Shown here: positions 14,692 to 23,753 of the stretch, piece after piece | Layout of the letters: each line of letters begins with the position of its first letter | How positions within the stretch are numbered: the stretch's first letter is position 1 | Assembly (NCBI GenBank): GCA_934234185.1 | Contig: CAKQHO010000039.1 | Span: forward strand, 1 to 27,199 | From: an uncultured Psychrobacillus sp. | Lineage (GTDB): Bacteria > Bacillota > Bacilli > Bacillales_A > Planococcaceae | Direction of reading: 5' to 3' | DNA length: 27,199 nt | Program-made: the position numbers and the translations under genes | The notes under the pieces: model-generated | Database searches by the model: none | Seen by the model: only the letters and a program-made list of their open reading frames with translations | What the model was told of the DNA's origin: nothing

Positions 14692-15447
14692 TTACATTCC
14701 TTCAACATTTCGTATTTGAAGGTTATGGATATCTACTAACTTGTTTGTGTAATCCTTGTTGTCACATTGTAAAAGAACCTCCACTTTATAGAGAGGAGAG
14801 CGTATAAAACGAATCGTTTGTGTACTAAATTTAATAATTAGCTGCTCTTCTTTTTCTTCATAGTCATCGAATAACGCATATATAATTTTTTTATCATCCT
14901 CTGTTAGTTCTCCATAGATGAGGACATCCGAAATCCCTTGGATTTTATTATCTCGACTGTTCGGTACCATATATTGAGTCATATAATTTTTAGACTTCTC
15001 ATCATTTAGCTGCTGCAGAAAAAATTGAAAAGGAACCCCTTTAAAGCTTGGTAAATAGGAATTTCGCCAAGGCATTGTTTTACTTAGTAGATTGAAAAAC
15101 CATCGGAATTTTAATGGTTCTGGAGGGGTCACATAAATGCCACGGCTAATTAGTTTTTGGTAGGTGGCATCTATATCGTCAACCTCCAAAGCAAAACCAA
15201 TTAATCCCCTATGCCCTTCATTGTATTTATCTGCCCAATCCTTTACCCATCCGCCGCCATCTTGCGTCTTAATATGTACTAGCTCAAAGTACTCCTCACC
15301 AATCCAAATGTTCGATACCTTAAATCCCTTTGTTCCTTTCCCCCATTTCGGTTTATACGGGAGTCCCGCCGTGTGAACTGACTGGATATATATTTCATCT
15401 TCTTGAATATTTTTATCCACATTAAGGACCAAATGATCAATTTTCAA
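14692..15447 (-). CDS. Glyoxalase-like (VOC fold) protein with a C-terminal extension
   Basis: A protein of about 251 residues if started at the TTG 15445-15447 (LKIDHLVLNVDKN), which matches how VOC-fold proteins begin and has GGTGG just upstream. An in-frame ATG at 15507 would add 20 residues unlike the family. The N-terminal half looks like a glyoxalase-like domain: a DHLVLNV strand, a substrate loop rich in aromatic residues, and HRGLIGFALEVDDIDATY. The second half (from about residue 140) has no motif I know and may be a divergent second VOC half. Function unknown. It converges on the VOC gene at 14251. Confidence 0.7.
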   Translation of the reverse strand: MKIDHLVLNVDKNIQEDEIYIQSVHTAGLPYKPKWGKGTKGFKVSNIWIGEEYFELVHIKTQDGGGWVKDWADKYNEGHRGLIGFALEVDDIDATYQKLISRGIYVTPPEPLKFRWFFNLLSKTMPWRNSYLPSFKGVPFQFFLQQLNDEKSKNYMTQYMVPNSRDNKIQGISDVLIYGELTEDDKKIIYALFDDYEEKEEQLIIKFSTQTIRFIRSPLYKVEVLLQCDNKDYTNKLVDIHNLQIRNVEGM

Positions 15448-15643
15448 CTTTCCACCACTCTCCGTTTTATTTTTCCAATTGTTATAAATAATAATACATT
15501 TTACCATAGCTAGATGGATGATAAGAACAAGAAATGTTTGGTATGGGTGGGTACTAGCAGCTTAGATAAACCTATATTAGCTACGTTCCTCGGCTTCATT
15601 ACACCTCAAGTTGAAGGTTAAAAAAATCATTTACCACACAAAA

Positions 15644-15682
15644 AAGGATATCCCATAAGTAAAAACCTCATGGGATATCCTT
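15644..15682 (-). terminator. Terminator of the RND efflux gene
   Basis: On the minus strand a perfect 13-bp stem (AAGGATATCCCAT with its complement; arms 15670-15682 and 15644-15656) with a 13-nt loop is followed by a run of T. It sits 6 bp after the stop codon at 15689. Confidence 0.88.
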
Positions 15683-15688
15683 ATCTAA

Positions 15689-18600
15689 TTAGTTATCTTG
15701 TACTTCATTACGTTTTTTCTTGAACATTTTGGATAGTACTTCGTATACGATTGGCACGACGATTAGTGTTAGCAATGTCGAACTTGCTAGACCTCCGATT
15801 ACGGTAATTCCTAATCCTTTAGAGATCAGGCCGCTTCCTCCAGACCCAAATGCTAATGGTAACAATGCACCTATAGTAGCGATTGCTGTCATCAGGATTG
15901 GACGTAAACGAGTTGCACCGGCTTCTAGAATTGCTTCACGCATAGACATACCATCTCGTTCCATATGGATAATTCTGTCTACAAGTACGATTGCATTTGT
16001 TACAACAATACCTATCAGCATGAGAAGACCCATCATCACTGGTACAGAAATTGTTTCTCCTGCAATTAGTAGACCTACGAACGATCCAATAACCGCGAAT
16101 GGTAAAGAGAATAGGATCGCGAATGGCGCTACTCCTTCACCAAATGTTACTACTAGGATGAAGTATACAATCGCAATTGCCGCAAGCATTGCTACTCCAA
16201 GCTGTGTAAATGTTTCTTCCATATCAGCTGTAACACCAGCAACACCTATTGTTACACCTTTTGGTAGGTCTAACTTATCAATAGCCTCATCTATTTCAGA
16301 GGATGCTTTTGTGATATCGTCACCAACGATAGTTCCTGAGACAGTTGCATAGTACTCTCCCTTACTACGAGCAAGCGTATTTAGAGTAGTACCTTCCTCC
16401 ACTGTCACTAGTTCAGATAGCTTCATTGTCGTACCCATTGCTGTAGGTACTTCTCTTGCTAGAATTTCGTCTATTGATTTTGGTGCAGCGACTTCTTTTT
16501 GCTGAACAATTACTTCTACTGTATTTCCATCTTTTTCAAGCGTCGTTAACACTTCTTTTGTATTGTTTTGATTTAACATCATCACAATTTGTCCAGTTGT
16601 TAAACCGTATTGAAGTAATTCATCCTGCTCTACTTTAAATGTATACTCAACATAGCTTTCTTCTGCACTAGAGGATACTTTCTCTAGTCCTTTGTTTTCA
16701 TTCATTACCTCTTCTACCATTCCTACAGCATCATACAGCTTATCTAAATCTTCACTGTAGAATGTGTAGCTTAGCTCATTTGATGAGAAGCCCATTGAGA
16801 AGTTTTGGCTCTTCCATTCACCAGATTGATCAATACCGAAAACATATTCTTCAATTTCTGTGCGAACTTCTGGGAAATTTTCCATATCAGGGTCAAAGAT
16901 TAAGTACATTAAAGCTCCGCCAGATCCTCCACCCATCATAGCGGCCATCGGATCTGTACTATCCGAATCGTTGATGGAAACTTGGAGAATATCAATATCT
17001 TTACGCTTCAATAACTCTTCTTCTATTGCAGCTACATTTTTCTGTGTATCCTCTGAAAGCTCTCCTGCTTCTGGTGTATAAGTTAAATACATAACCTTCT
17101 CTTCCTCGCTACCTAAGAAGCTAAAGCCAATCAACGGCATCAGCATTAAGCTTCCTACTAACAATGCGATTGAAATAAGAGATGTAATAATTTTATGATT
17201 TAAAGTCCAGCTAAGAACTTTCTTATACCATTCGGATAACTTTCCTTGCTCCTTATGAGAGCTTTCTGTTTTCTCAGAGTATAATTTTTTCTTAAATAAG
17301 AAATGGGAAAGTGCTGGTACGATGGTAATTGCTACTAATAAGGACGCACCTAGCGCAAAAGTCATTGTTAATGCGAACGGCAAGAATAATTCTCCAACCA
17401 TTCCACCCACAAAGATTAACGGAGCAAATACTGCAACCGTTACTAATGTTGAAGAAAGGATAGGCTTGAACATTTCGATTGTCGCTTCACGAATTAAAGC
17501 GCGACCTGTTAGCTTCTCACTCTTCAAATGCAAACGACGATAAATATTTTCTACTACAACAATGGAGTCATCAATTACCCGACCAATCGCTACAGTAATA
17601 GCACCTAACGTCATAATGTTTAATGTTATATCTAACCAGTTTAACAGCAATAATGCCATAAAGATGGAAACTGGAATCGATACAATCGAGATAATCGTTG
17701 ATTTAAAATCACGCAGGAACAATAGAATGATTAATACAGCGATTAATCCACCGAATAATGCTTTTTCTATCATTGTATTTACAGATTCTTGAATTGGAGC
17801 TCCTTGGTCGAGAGAAACATCGATGATAAGACCATCATTATTTTTTTCCTCTTCCTCGATTAAATCTTTTACTTCATTTACAACTGTTACCGTATTAGCA
17901 TCCTGTGCTTTTACGATTTGGATAGCAATCGCATCCTCACCATTTGTACGAGATATAGATTGCACCTTACCAACTAATTCTACAGTTGCAATATCCTCTA
18001 GCTTCACAAAAGGAGAAGGATTTGTTGCAGAAGGAGTAACAGGGATTAGCATTTCCTTTAAATCATCAAGAGACATAAACTTCCCATCTACGGAAACCGC
18101 CTGTTCTCCTTCTTCAAATTCAAACAGACCTAGGGAAATAGCTATATCACTTGCTTGAATCATTTGTTTAACAGCATCTTCTGTAATCTCAAGCTCAGCC
18201 ATTTTCGCTTCGTCATATGTTAGCTCAACTTCTTCTATATGCTGACCGGTAATAGCGGCAGAAGCAACACCATCTAATTTCTCAATTTTAGGAACTAAAA
18301 CTTCCTCTACTGTAGATGTTAAATCTACGATATCCTCTACCGAGCTACTCACACTAAGCGCTACAACAGGCATCATATTCATACTGATAGCTGTAATAAT
18401 AGGCTCTTGCGCACCCTCTGGTAGATCAATCGCATCTAATGCCGCTTGCATCTCACGCTTCGCTTCAGCCATATCAGTTCCATAGTCGTACTCCACTTGA
18501 ACGTTAGCCATATTAGAATAAGAATTTGAATAGACAGCCTTTACTCCTTCAAGTAACTCCAAAGACTTTTCAAATGGAATCGATACATCCTCCATCACCT

Positions 18601-18793
18601 GTTCAGGTGTTGCACCAGGATATACACCCATTACCATTAAATATGGAATCGAAATATCAGGAATCGTTTCCATTTTCATTCTTGTGCCTGAATAAATACC
18701 AGAAACGGTTATGATAATCGTCAGTAACCATACTGCTAGCTTATTTTTCAATACAAAATTTACTATACCTTTCACCCTTACACCTACCCTCAT
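15689..18793 (-). CDS. swrC: RND family efflux transporter (SwrC/AcrB-like)
   Basis: A large proton-driven RND pump (1034 residues from the ATG) close to B. subtilis SwrC/YerP (about 1065), which exports surfactin and is needed for swarming. The layout is typical: helix 1 near residues 14-34 (LAVWLLTIIITVSGIYSG), a first periplasmic-type loop with YPGATPEQVMEDV, a helix bundle at about 335-520 with the helix-4 acidic proton-relay region (GAITVAIGRVIDDSIVVVEN), and a second half repeating the pattern. No membrane-fusion partner gene is present, as expected in Gram-positives. The first ATG lacks a close ribosome site; an in-frame GTG at 18773-18775 preceded by AGGTG would give 1028 residues beginning MKGIVNFVLK. 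It is controlled by the divergent TetR gene. Confidence 0.9.
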   Translation of the reverse strand: MRVGVRVKGIVNFVLKNKLAVWLLTIIITVSGIYSGTRMKMETIPDISIPYLMVMGVYPGATPEQVMEDVSIPFEKSLELLEGVKAVYSNSYSNMANVQVEYDYGTDMAEAKREMQAALDAIDLPEGAQEPIITAISMNMMPVVALSVSSSVEDIVDLTSTVEEVLVPKIEKLDGVASAAITGQHIEEVELTYDEAKMAELEITEDAVKQMIQASDIAISLGLFEFEEGEQAVSVDGKFMSLDDLKEMLIPVTPSATNPSPFVKLEDIATVELVGKVQSISRTNGEDAIAIQIVKAQDANTVTVVNEVKDLIEEEEKNNDGLIIDVSLDQGAPIQESVNTMIEKALFGGLIAVLIILLFLRDFKSTIISIVSIPVSIFMALLLLNWLDITLNIMTLGAITVAIGRVIDDSIVVVENIYRRLHLKSEKLTGRALIREATIEMFKPILSSTLVTVAVFAPLIFVGGMVGELFLPFALTMTFALGASLLVAITIVPALSHFLFKKKLYSEKTESSHKEQGKLSEWYKKVLSWTLNHKIITSLISIALLVGSLMLMPLIGFSFLGSEEEKVMYLTYTPEAGELSEDTQKNVAAIEEELLKRKDIDILQVSINDSDSTDPMAAMMGGGSGGALMYLIFDPDMENFPEVRTEIEEYVFGIDQSGEWKSQNFSMGFSSNELSYTFYSEDLDKLYDAVGMVEEVMNENKGLEKVSSSAEESYVEYTFKVEQDELLQYGLTTGQIVMMLNQNNTKEVLTTLEKDGNTVEVIVQQKEVAAPKSIDEILAREVPTAMGTTMKLSELVTVEEGTTLNTLARSKGEYYATVSGTIVGDDITKASSEIDEAIDKLDLPKGVTIGVAGVTADMEETFTQLGVAMLAAIAIVYFILVVTFGEGVAPFAILFSLPFAVIGSFVGLLIAGETISVPVMMGLLMLIGIVVTNAIVLVDRIIHMERDGMSMREAILEAGATRLRPILMTAIATIGALLPLAFGSGGSGLISKGLGITVIGGLASSTLLTLIVVPIVYEVLSKMFKKKRNEVQDN

Positions 18794-18816
18794 TGACTTA
18801 TCTAATTCCTTTATTT

Positions 18817-18845
18817 ATACTAATGACTAATCGGTCAATTGTCAA
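18817..18845 (-). promoter_or_regulatory. Promoter of the RND efflux gene
   Basis: On the minus strand a perfect -35 TTGACA (18840-18845), a 17-bp spacer and TAGTAT (18817-18822). The palindromic operator lies within the spacer. Confidence 0.6.
18824..18837. promoter_or_regulatory. TetR-type operator in the swrC-tetR intergenic region
   Basis: TGACTAATCGGTCA has inverted TGAC/GTCA ends, typical of TetR-family operators. It lies between the -35 and -10 of the efflux gene and 35 bp before the TetR start, so bound repressor would block pump transcription and could also affect its own gene. Confidence 0.65.
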
Positions 18846-18871
18846 CAATATAAGTAGGAGCGTTAACATAC

Positions 18872-19699
18872 ATGGTAAAAAAACAACTAATTATGGATAG
18901 AGCATTAGAATTGTTTGCAGAACAAGGCTTTGAAGCTACATCCGTACAGCAAATCACGGAAAGATGTGGCATTTCTAAGGGTGCTTTTTACCTTTCATTC
19001 AAATCCAAGGAAGAGTTGATTTTTGCATTAATAGATCACTTTATGATGCAATTTGTAGCAGGTGTTGACCAATCAGTCAAAGAATGTTCACAAATTGAGC
19101 AAAAATTATATAATTTTTATCATTTTACTTTTTCAACATTCATAAAAAATTCAACACATGCAAAAATATTTTTGCAAGAGCAATCACTAAGCCTAAACGA
19201 GGAGCTTTTTAAGAAAATAAAATACTATGATAACCAAGTGAATGAAATTATTCTGCAGATAATCGAGCAGCTTTATCCCTTTTTATCAAAGGAAAGAAAG
19301 TATGAATTAATTATCTATATAAAAAGCTTCACGAAAATTTTCCCAGATATATGCTTGCAGGAGGACATACCAATTGATTTACACCGTTTAACTGCTTCTA
19401 TGGTAGAAAAAACCAATCTGATAGCTAAACATTCAACAGAAACGTTTGTAACGGAAGAAATAATTCAAGCAATCTCCTTCGTCAAAGAAAATGTTCAAGA
19501 ACAAATTTTAACGTTATTAAACGAAAAGCTAAAAGAGGTAGAATCACCAATTGAAAAAGAATCCTTGGAATTGCTTCACAATAATTTATCAAGGGAAAAT
19601 CCCAGTCTTGCACTGACTAAAGGATTATTGGAGAATTTAAAAGATAATCCACATTGTAAATGGCTTACTTATTTAATTAAGGACCATTATAACGTCTAA
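18872..19699 (+). CDS. TetR/AcrR family repressor (YerO-like)
   Basis: A 275-residue TetR-family protein. The N-terminal DNA-binding domain (about 5-50) is classical: ALELFAEQGFEATSVQQI, then CGISKGAFYLSFKSKEEL with the recognition helix. The C-terminal ligand domain is long and all-helical. Position divergent from a SwrC-type pump and overall length match B. subtilis YerO (about 290), the repressor beside swrC. It should repress the pump until a ligand, possibly a lipopeptide or other hydrophobic compound, binds (inference). The ATG has GTAGGAG 11 nt upstream, a slightly long spacing. A strong terminator follows. Confidence 0.88.
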   Translation: MVKKQLIMDRALELFAEQGFEATSVQQITERCGISKGAFYLSFKSKEELIFALIDHFMMQFVAGVDQSVKECSQIEQKLYNFYHFTFSTFIKNSTHAKIFLQEQSLSLNEELFKKIKYYDNQVNEIILQIIEQLYPFLSKERKYELIIYIKSFTKIFPDICLQEDIPIDLHRLTASMVEKTNLIAKHSTETFVTEEIIQAISFVKENVQEQILTLLNEKLKEVESPIEKESLELLHNNLSRENPSLALTKGLLENLKDNPHCKWLTYLIKDHYNV

Positions 19700-19769
19700 A
19701 GGTTACGCAAGTTCGATCGGGGATGTTTAGCTATACGTGATGGACCTGTGAAAAGTTCCCATTTTTGCT

Positions 19770-19805
19770 AAAAAGTCGATTTCCTAATAGAAATCGACTT
19801 TTTTC
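19770..19805 (+). terminator. Terminator of the TetR gene
   Basis: AAAAAGTCGATTTC and GAAATCGACTTTTT form a 14-bp stem with a 6-nt loop (CTAATA) ending in a run of T. Confidence 0.88.
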
Positions 19806-19927
19806 TTATTCGTATACAGAGTCTTGGAGCTGATAGCCTTACTTATCACATAAGCACTTAAGCCAAAGTTTTTTCAGCTTAAGAGCTTCACTAGGATGGA
19901 AAATCGGGATTTTTCCTTTATTCCTTA

Positions 19928-20959
19928 CTACAAATCGTCAAAACCATTATCTATAGCATTGACCTTTACATATTGTCTTGATTTTTGTTCAAAGAAATCC
20001 GTTTTTGTTCCATCAATATTATCTGCGTACACACGTATCCACTTCATTGGGTTTTCTACGTATTCTGGATAAATTTCTTGAAGTCCTAGTTGACGCAGCA
20101 TTTTGTTAGCTCGGTATTTTATATAACCTTGCATTTCCTCTATATCGATTCCATCAATATCACCTAGAACATGATGGGACCATTCTATTTCTAATTCCAC
20201 CGATGCCTTATATTGCTCATATGTCCAGCCAATTAGTTCATCTGTATGAACCTGAGGATTTTCTGCAAGAGCGGCTCTAAATAATTCAGAAATAAACCGC
20301 CCATGCTCCAGCTCATCACGGTTAATATAACTAATCATCGTTGAAGTACCAACCATCTTATTATGTCTTGCAAGATTATAGAAAAATGCAAAGCCAGAAT
20401 AGAAGAAAAGACCCTCTAACAATGTTGTATAAACAAGTGTTTTCACTATATTTTCAAGCGTCGGATTCTCTACAAATTCGTTATAGTACTTCTCTATATT
20501 TTTATTTCTCTTTATTAGCGTTTCGTCTGTTCTTCCAAAATCAAAGGAGCGGTTTTGTTCATCCAATGACACGACCGATGAAAGCACGTATGAATAGCTT
20601 TCGTTATGTACTGCTTCCTGTTGGGCTATTACCGCTAGAATAGATTGTACAGAAGAATCAGTCGCATATAAAGATAGAAGCAACGCTGTTCTTGTCTGTG
20701 GGCCATCAAGTGTTGCTAGCAGACCAATTATTTTTAAGTAGGCTTCCCGTTCTTCTTTCGTAAGACTTGCAAATTGCTTTACATCATTCGACATATTAAT
20801 TTCATCAGCCTGCCAATAGTTCCCCAGCAATCTCTTGTACATTTTGTGCCAGTGTGGATAAGCGATGTCATTCCAGTTCAGAATACCACTAGATTTCCCA
20901 TTAAATATTCCTGTCGATTTATTCGGATTTCTCGGTTCTAAGGTTTTTGCTTTCTGCAT
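19928..20959 (-). CDS. nrdF: Class I (Ib-type) ribonucleotide reductase beta subunit
   Basis: A 343-residue radical-generating small subunit. All six dimetal ligands are visible: D85 (LATLD), E115 and H118 (QEAVH), E182 (LLEG), E216 and H219 (DELEH). The radical Tyr is Y122, four residues after H118 as in NrdF. The acidic C-terminal tail (DNGFDDL) fits docking to the alpha subunit. It is slightly longer than many NrdF proteins (320-330). AAGGAG lies 7-8 nt before the ATG. The first 41 bp overlap the end of the flavodoxin gene, so translation is coupled. With a flavin partner, a dimanganese or diiron cofactor are both possible. It is the last gene of a B12-riboswitch-controlled operon. Confidence 0.92.
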   Translation of the reverse strand: MQKAKTLEPRNPNKSTGIFNGKSSGILNWNDIAYPHWHKMYKRLLGNYWQADEINMSNDVKQFASLTKEEREAYLKIIGLLATLDGPQTRTALLLSLYATDSSVQSILAVIAQQEAVHNESYSYVLSSVVSLDEQNRSFDFGRTDETLIKRNKNIEKYYNEFVENPTLENIVKTLVYTTLLEGLFFYSGFAFFYNLARHNKMVGTSTMISYINRDELEHGRFISELFRAALAENPQVHTDELIGWTYEQYKASVELEIEWSHHVLGDIDGIDIEEMQGYIKYRANKMLRQLGLQEIYPEYVENPMKWIRVYADNIDGTKTDFFEQKSRQYVKVNAIDNGFDDL

Positions 20960-21374
20960 AATTTATTACTCCTTCCAACCACTCTTTTACATATCTTTCT
21001 TGACTACCTCTAGGTGATTGTTCTATTTTAAGACCTGGAAACTCACATTCTAGGTAACTCCTTACTTCATCTACTGCCCGACAAAATAAGATGTCTCCTC
21101 CAAACTGCGTATCTCCAGAGCCAAATATATAGGTGTTTTCTGGCTTATCCATGATTGTTTGAATATAGTATTTCATCTCCTCCGGCACACTTCCCATATC
21201 CCATGTAAATGTGCCGATAAAAAGAAGATCGCAACCCGAAAAGTTAGAATCTGCCTCACTATCTACTAGCCTCATCTCTACCTCATAGTCCCTAGCATAT
21301 AGATGTTCTCTCAGTAGCTCTGCAATTTCTTCTGTATTGCCGCTATAGCTTAGGTAACAAATAATTGCCTTCAT
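20919..21374 (-). CDS. Flavodoxin, probable activator in the NrdI position
   Basis: A 151-residue flavodoxin-fold protein. The FMN phosphate loop SYSGNTEEIAE is at about 9-19. The second FMN-binding loop FTWDMGSVPEEM and the third, GSGDTQFGGD, resemble true long-loop flavodoxins more than NrdI. In class Ib systems NrdI supplies the oxidant that assembles the Mn-tyrosyl cofactor of NrdF; position between nrdE and nrdF suggests an equivalent or a reductase role here. The start is the ATG whose A is the last base of the nrdE stop (TAATG); a longer frame from a GTG at 21386 lies inside nrdE and is less likely. No strong ribosome site is present, so translation probably depends on termination of nrdE. 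Confidence 0.85.
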   Translation of the reverse strand: MKAIICYLSYSGNTEEIAELLREHLYARDYEVEMRLVDSEADSNFSGCDLLFIGTFTWDMGSVPEEMKYYIQTIMDKPENTYIFGSGDTQFGGDILFCRAVDEVRSYLECEFPGLKIEQSPRGSQERYVKEWLEGVINYAESKNLRTEKSE

Positions 21375-23590
21375 TAGCTTGAGCACGACTCACATTCAAT
21401 TAGCTCAACAGAGGTTGAGCGTACATAATAGGTTGTTTTGAGACCACTTTTCCATGCATCTAAGTGTAGTGCAAGTAGATCCTTTGCCTTAATCGTATTC
21501 TGAACGTATAAATTCAAGGAAACTCCCTGATCAATATGGCGTTGTCTAGCAGCATTTTGCTTGATTGTCCAATGTTGGTCAATAAAATAAGCAGACTTAT
21601 AAAACCATGTTGTCTCATTATTTAAGTCCGGAACAGTAACAGGAATTTTATAGTTTTTCTTTTCCTCTGAATAAAATTTCTGGAAGATCGGATCAATACT
21701 CGCCGTGCTCCCTGCTAATATGGAGGTAGAAGAATTAGGAGCTACCGCCATCAAATAACCGTTTCTAATACCATGCTTAGCTACCTGCTCTTTTAGCTGT
21801 TGCCAGTTATTGTCCATGTAGCTACGTTGCTCAAAATAAGCTCCAGTTTGCCAATCAGAACCCGCGAATAAAGGGTATGAGCCTTTTTCCTTTGCAAGCT
21901 CCATAGAAGCTTGAATCGTTAAATAAGATATTTCTTCATAGATTTTATTGGAAAACTCTAATTCCTCCGATTCCCATCGAATACCCTTCAATGCCAAAAG
22001 ATGATGCCACCCAAAAGTACCTAGTCCAATCCCTCTATATCTAGCGTTCGTTCGTTCGGCCTGAGGAACAGGGATCATATTTAAATCAATTACATTATCT
22101 AGCATGCGTACCTGTATGCTTATCAAACGTTCTAATACATCCGCTGGAACAGCTCTCCCTAAATTAATGGAGGACAGGTTACATACAACAAAGTCGCCTG
22201 CTTTTCTGCGAGTGACAATAAGATCTCCCTCTAGCTGAACGGACTCGGAAATAGTAGCACTTTGGTTTTGGAAGATTTCTGTACAAAGATTACTACTGTA
22301 TATCATCCCCTCATGCTTATTCGGATTGCATCGATTCACCTCATCTCGGTAAAACATGAAAGGAACACCCGTTTCAAGCTGTGAACGCATGATACGTTTC
22401 ATAAGCTCAATAGCTGGCACAGTTTCTCTTGAGAGCTCCGTATTATTTACACATTCCCAATACTTCTCACGGAAGGAGCCGCTTCCCCTTTGCTCATCAT
22501 AATAATCCTCTAACGAATAACCCATGACTATACGTACCTCATGCGGGTCAAAGAGATGCCAATCCTCCCTAGCATCGACCTTCTCCATAAACAAATCAGG
22601 CAGGCACACTCCCGTAAAAATATCGTGTGCTCTCATTCGGTCATCCCCGTTGTTTAATCGCAAATCTAAAAAGGTAAAGATATCCTTATGCCACACATCT
22701 AGATATACCGCAACGGCTCCTTGTCGCTGACCGAGCTGATCTACACTTACCGCTGTGTTGTTTAGCTGTTTAATCCAAGGTAATACTCCGCTTGAGGCTC
22801 CCACAAAGCCTCTGATAGAGGAACCACGGCTACGAATTTTACCCATATAAACACCTATTCCTCCACCATATTTCGACAATGTTGCAATATCTGTATTACT
22901 GTCATAGATACTTTGAAGGCTATCATCCACTGTATCGATGAAACAGCTTGAAAGCTGACCATGCGGCTTCCCTGCATTCGAAAGAGTCGGTGTTGCCACC
23001 GTCATATAAAGATTGCTCATCGCCCAGTATGCTTCCTTTACCTTTTCTAAGCGATTTACCTTCTCTTCCTTCATCAAAGTCATCGCTATCATCATCCAGC
23101 GCTCCTGGGGCAGCTCCACGGTGGTTTTATGGAAGTCCTTTGCCACATAACGATCCAGAAGGGTTTTTAGCCCAATATAAGTAAACAAATTATCTCTTTG
23201 AGGCTCTATTTCCTTCGATAACTGTTCTAGCTCGAGCGAAGAATATGCATGTACTACGCTCTCCTCATAAATCCCTTCCTTACTTAACAGGAGAACATTC
23301 TTCGGAAATTCAAGATATACATTTTCTATGCTAGTGTTTCTGAGATTTGCAACCTGTTCATACACTTCCTCTAAATAGATTCGAGCTGCCACAAATGTCC
23401 AATAAGGGTTCTGTTCATCTAAAAAGCTTAACGCTTGGAGTGACATTTCCCTAGCCCATCTATCATGGTCTTTGTGATTGGATGTCCATTTTTCATGATA
23501 CTTTAGGAGAGGGGCTATCATTTCTTCTCCAAATTCTTTTGATAATCTTTCAAGCAACGCGATCTTTTCATTTTTTATTTCCATTGTCAT
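21374..23590 (-). CDS. nrdE: Ribonucleotide reductase alpha (catalytic) subunit
   Basis: A 738-residue class I catalytic subunit that reduces ribonucleoside diphosphates to deoxyribonucleotides. Active-site residues are intact: redox pair C216 (QLSSCFI) and C470 (FVVCNLSSINL), thiyl-radical C436 with N434 and E438 in NLCTE, and the C-terminal shuttle pair C733/C736 (CESC). The GGGIG and RGSSIRG segments of the specificity and active-site regions are present. No N-terminal ATP-cone is seen, consistent with class Ib NrdE, which lacks dATP overall-activity inhibition. AGAGGAGG lies 7 nt before the ATG. It heads the nrdE-flavodoxin-nrdF operon and is preceded by a B12 riboswitch with terminator and by NrdR-like boxes. 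Confidence 0.93.
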   Translation of the reverse strand: MTMEIKNEKIALLERLSKEFGEEMIAPLLKYHEKWTSNHKDHDRWAREMSLQALSFLDEQNPYWTFVAARIYLEEVYEQVANLRNTSIENVYLEFPKNVLLLSKEGIYEESVVHAYSSLELEQLSKEIEPQRDNLFTYIGLKTLLDRYVAKDFHKTTVELPQERWMMIAMTLMKEEKVNRLEKVKEAYWAMSNLYMTVATPTLSNAGKPHGQLSSCFIDTVDDSLQSIYDSNTDIATLSKYGGGIGVYMGKIRSRGSSIRGFVGASSGVLPWIKQLNNTAVSVDQLGQRQGAVAVYLDVWHKDIFTFLDLRLNNGDDRMRAHDIFTGVCLPDLFMEKVDAREDWHLFDPHEVRIVMGYSLEDYYDEQRGSGSFREKYWECVNNTELSRETVPAIELMKRIMRSQLETGVPFMFYRDEVNRCNPNKHEGMIYSSNLCTEIFQNQSATISESVQLEGDLIVTRRKAGDFVVCNLSSINLGRAVPADVLERLISIQVRMLDNVIDLNMIPVPQAERTNARYRGIGLGTFGWHHLLALKGIRWESEELEFSNKIYEEISYLTIQASMELAKEKGSYPLFAGSDWQTGAYFEQRSYMDNNWQQLKEQVAKHGIRNGYLMAVAPNSSTSILAGSTASIDPIFQKFYSEEKKNYKIPVTVPDLNNETTWFYKSAYFIDQHWTIKQNAARQRHIDQGVSLNLYVQNTIKAKDLLALHLDAWKSGLKTTYYVRSTSVELIECESCSS

Positions 23591-23616
23591 ATAAAATCCT
23601 CCTCTATTTAATCAAA

Positions 23617-23657
23617 TAAAAAAGCACCGACCTAGCCTCTTCGGCTGAGTCAGTGCT
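23617..23657 (-). terminator. Riboswitch-controlled terminator before nrdE
   Basis: On the minus strand AGCACTGACTCAGCC pairs with GGCTAGGTCGGTGCT (two mismatches, one of them a possible wobble pair) around a 5-nt loop, followed by six T. It is 26 bp before the nrdE start and downstream of the cobalamin aptamer, so it is the OFF state of the switch. Confidence 0.88.
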
Positions 23658-23753
23658 CACGTGTAAAGTAGGAAACAAAAAGACGTAAATCCAAATAGAA
23701 AGAGTCCTCGCTCCCACCTCTCAACCCCCGAAGAAAGTGTTGCTTCTCCGACT

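Noticed and set aside
15720..16352. Long plus-strand open frame (210 codons) opposite the RND pump gene
   Set aside because: It is antisense to a highly conserved transporter gene, with composition explained by the complementary strand and no ribosome site. Other plus-strand frames in 16456-18714 are rejected for the same reason.
19850..19918. Inverted repeats (CTTAAGC/GCTTAAG and GGAAAA/TTTTCC) after nrdF
   Set aside because: Stems are short or interrupted and lack a T run in the nrdF direction, so they are not called as a terminator, although nrdF probably ends near here.
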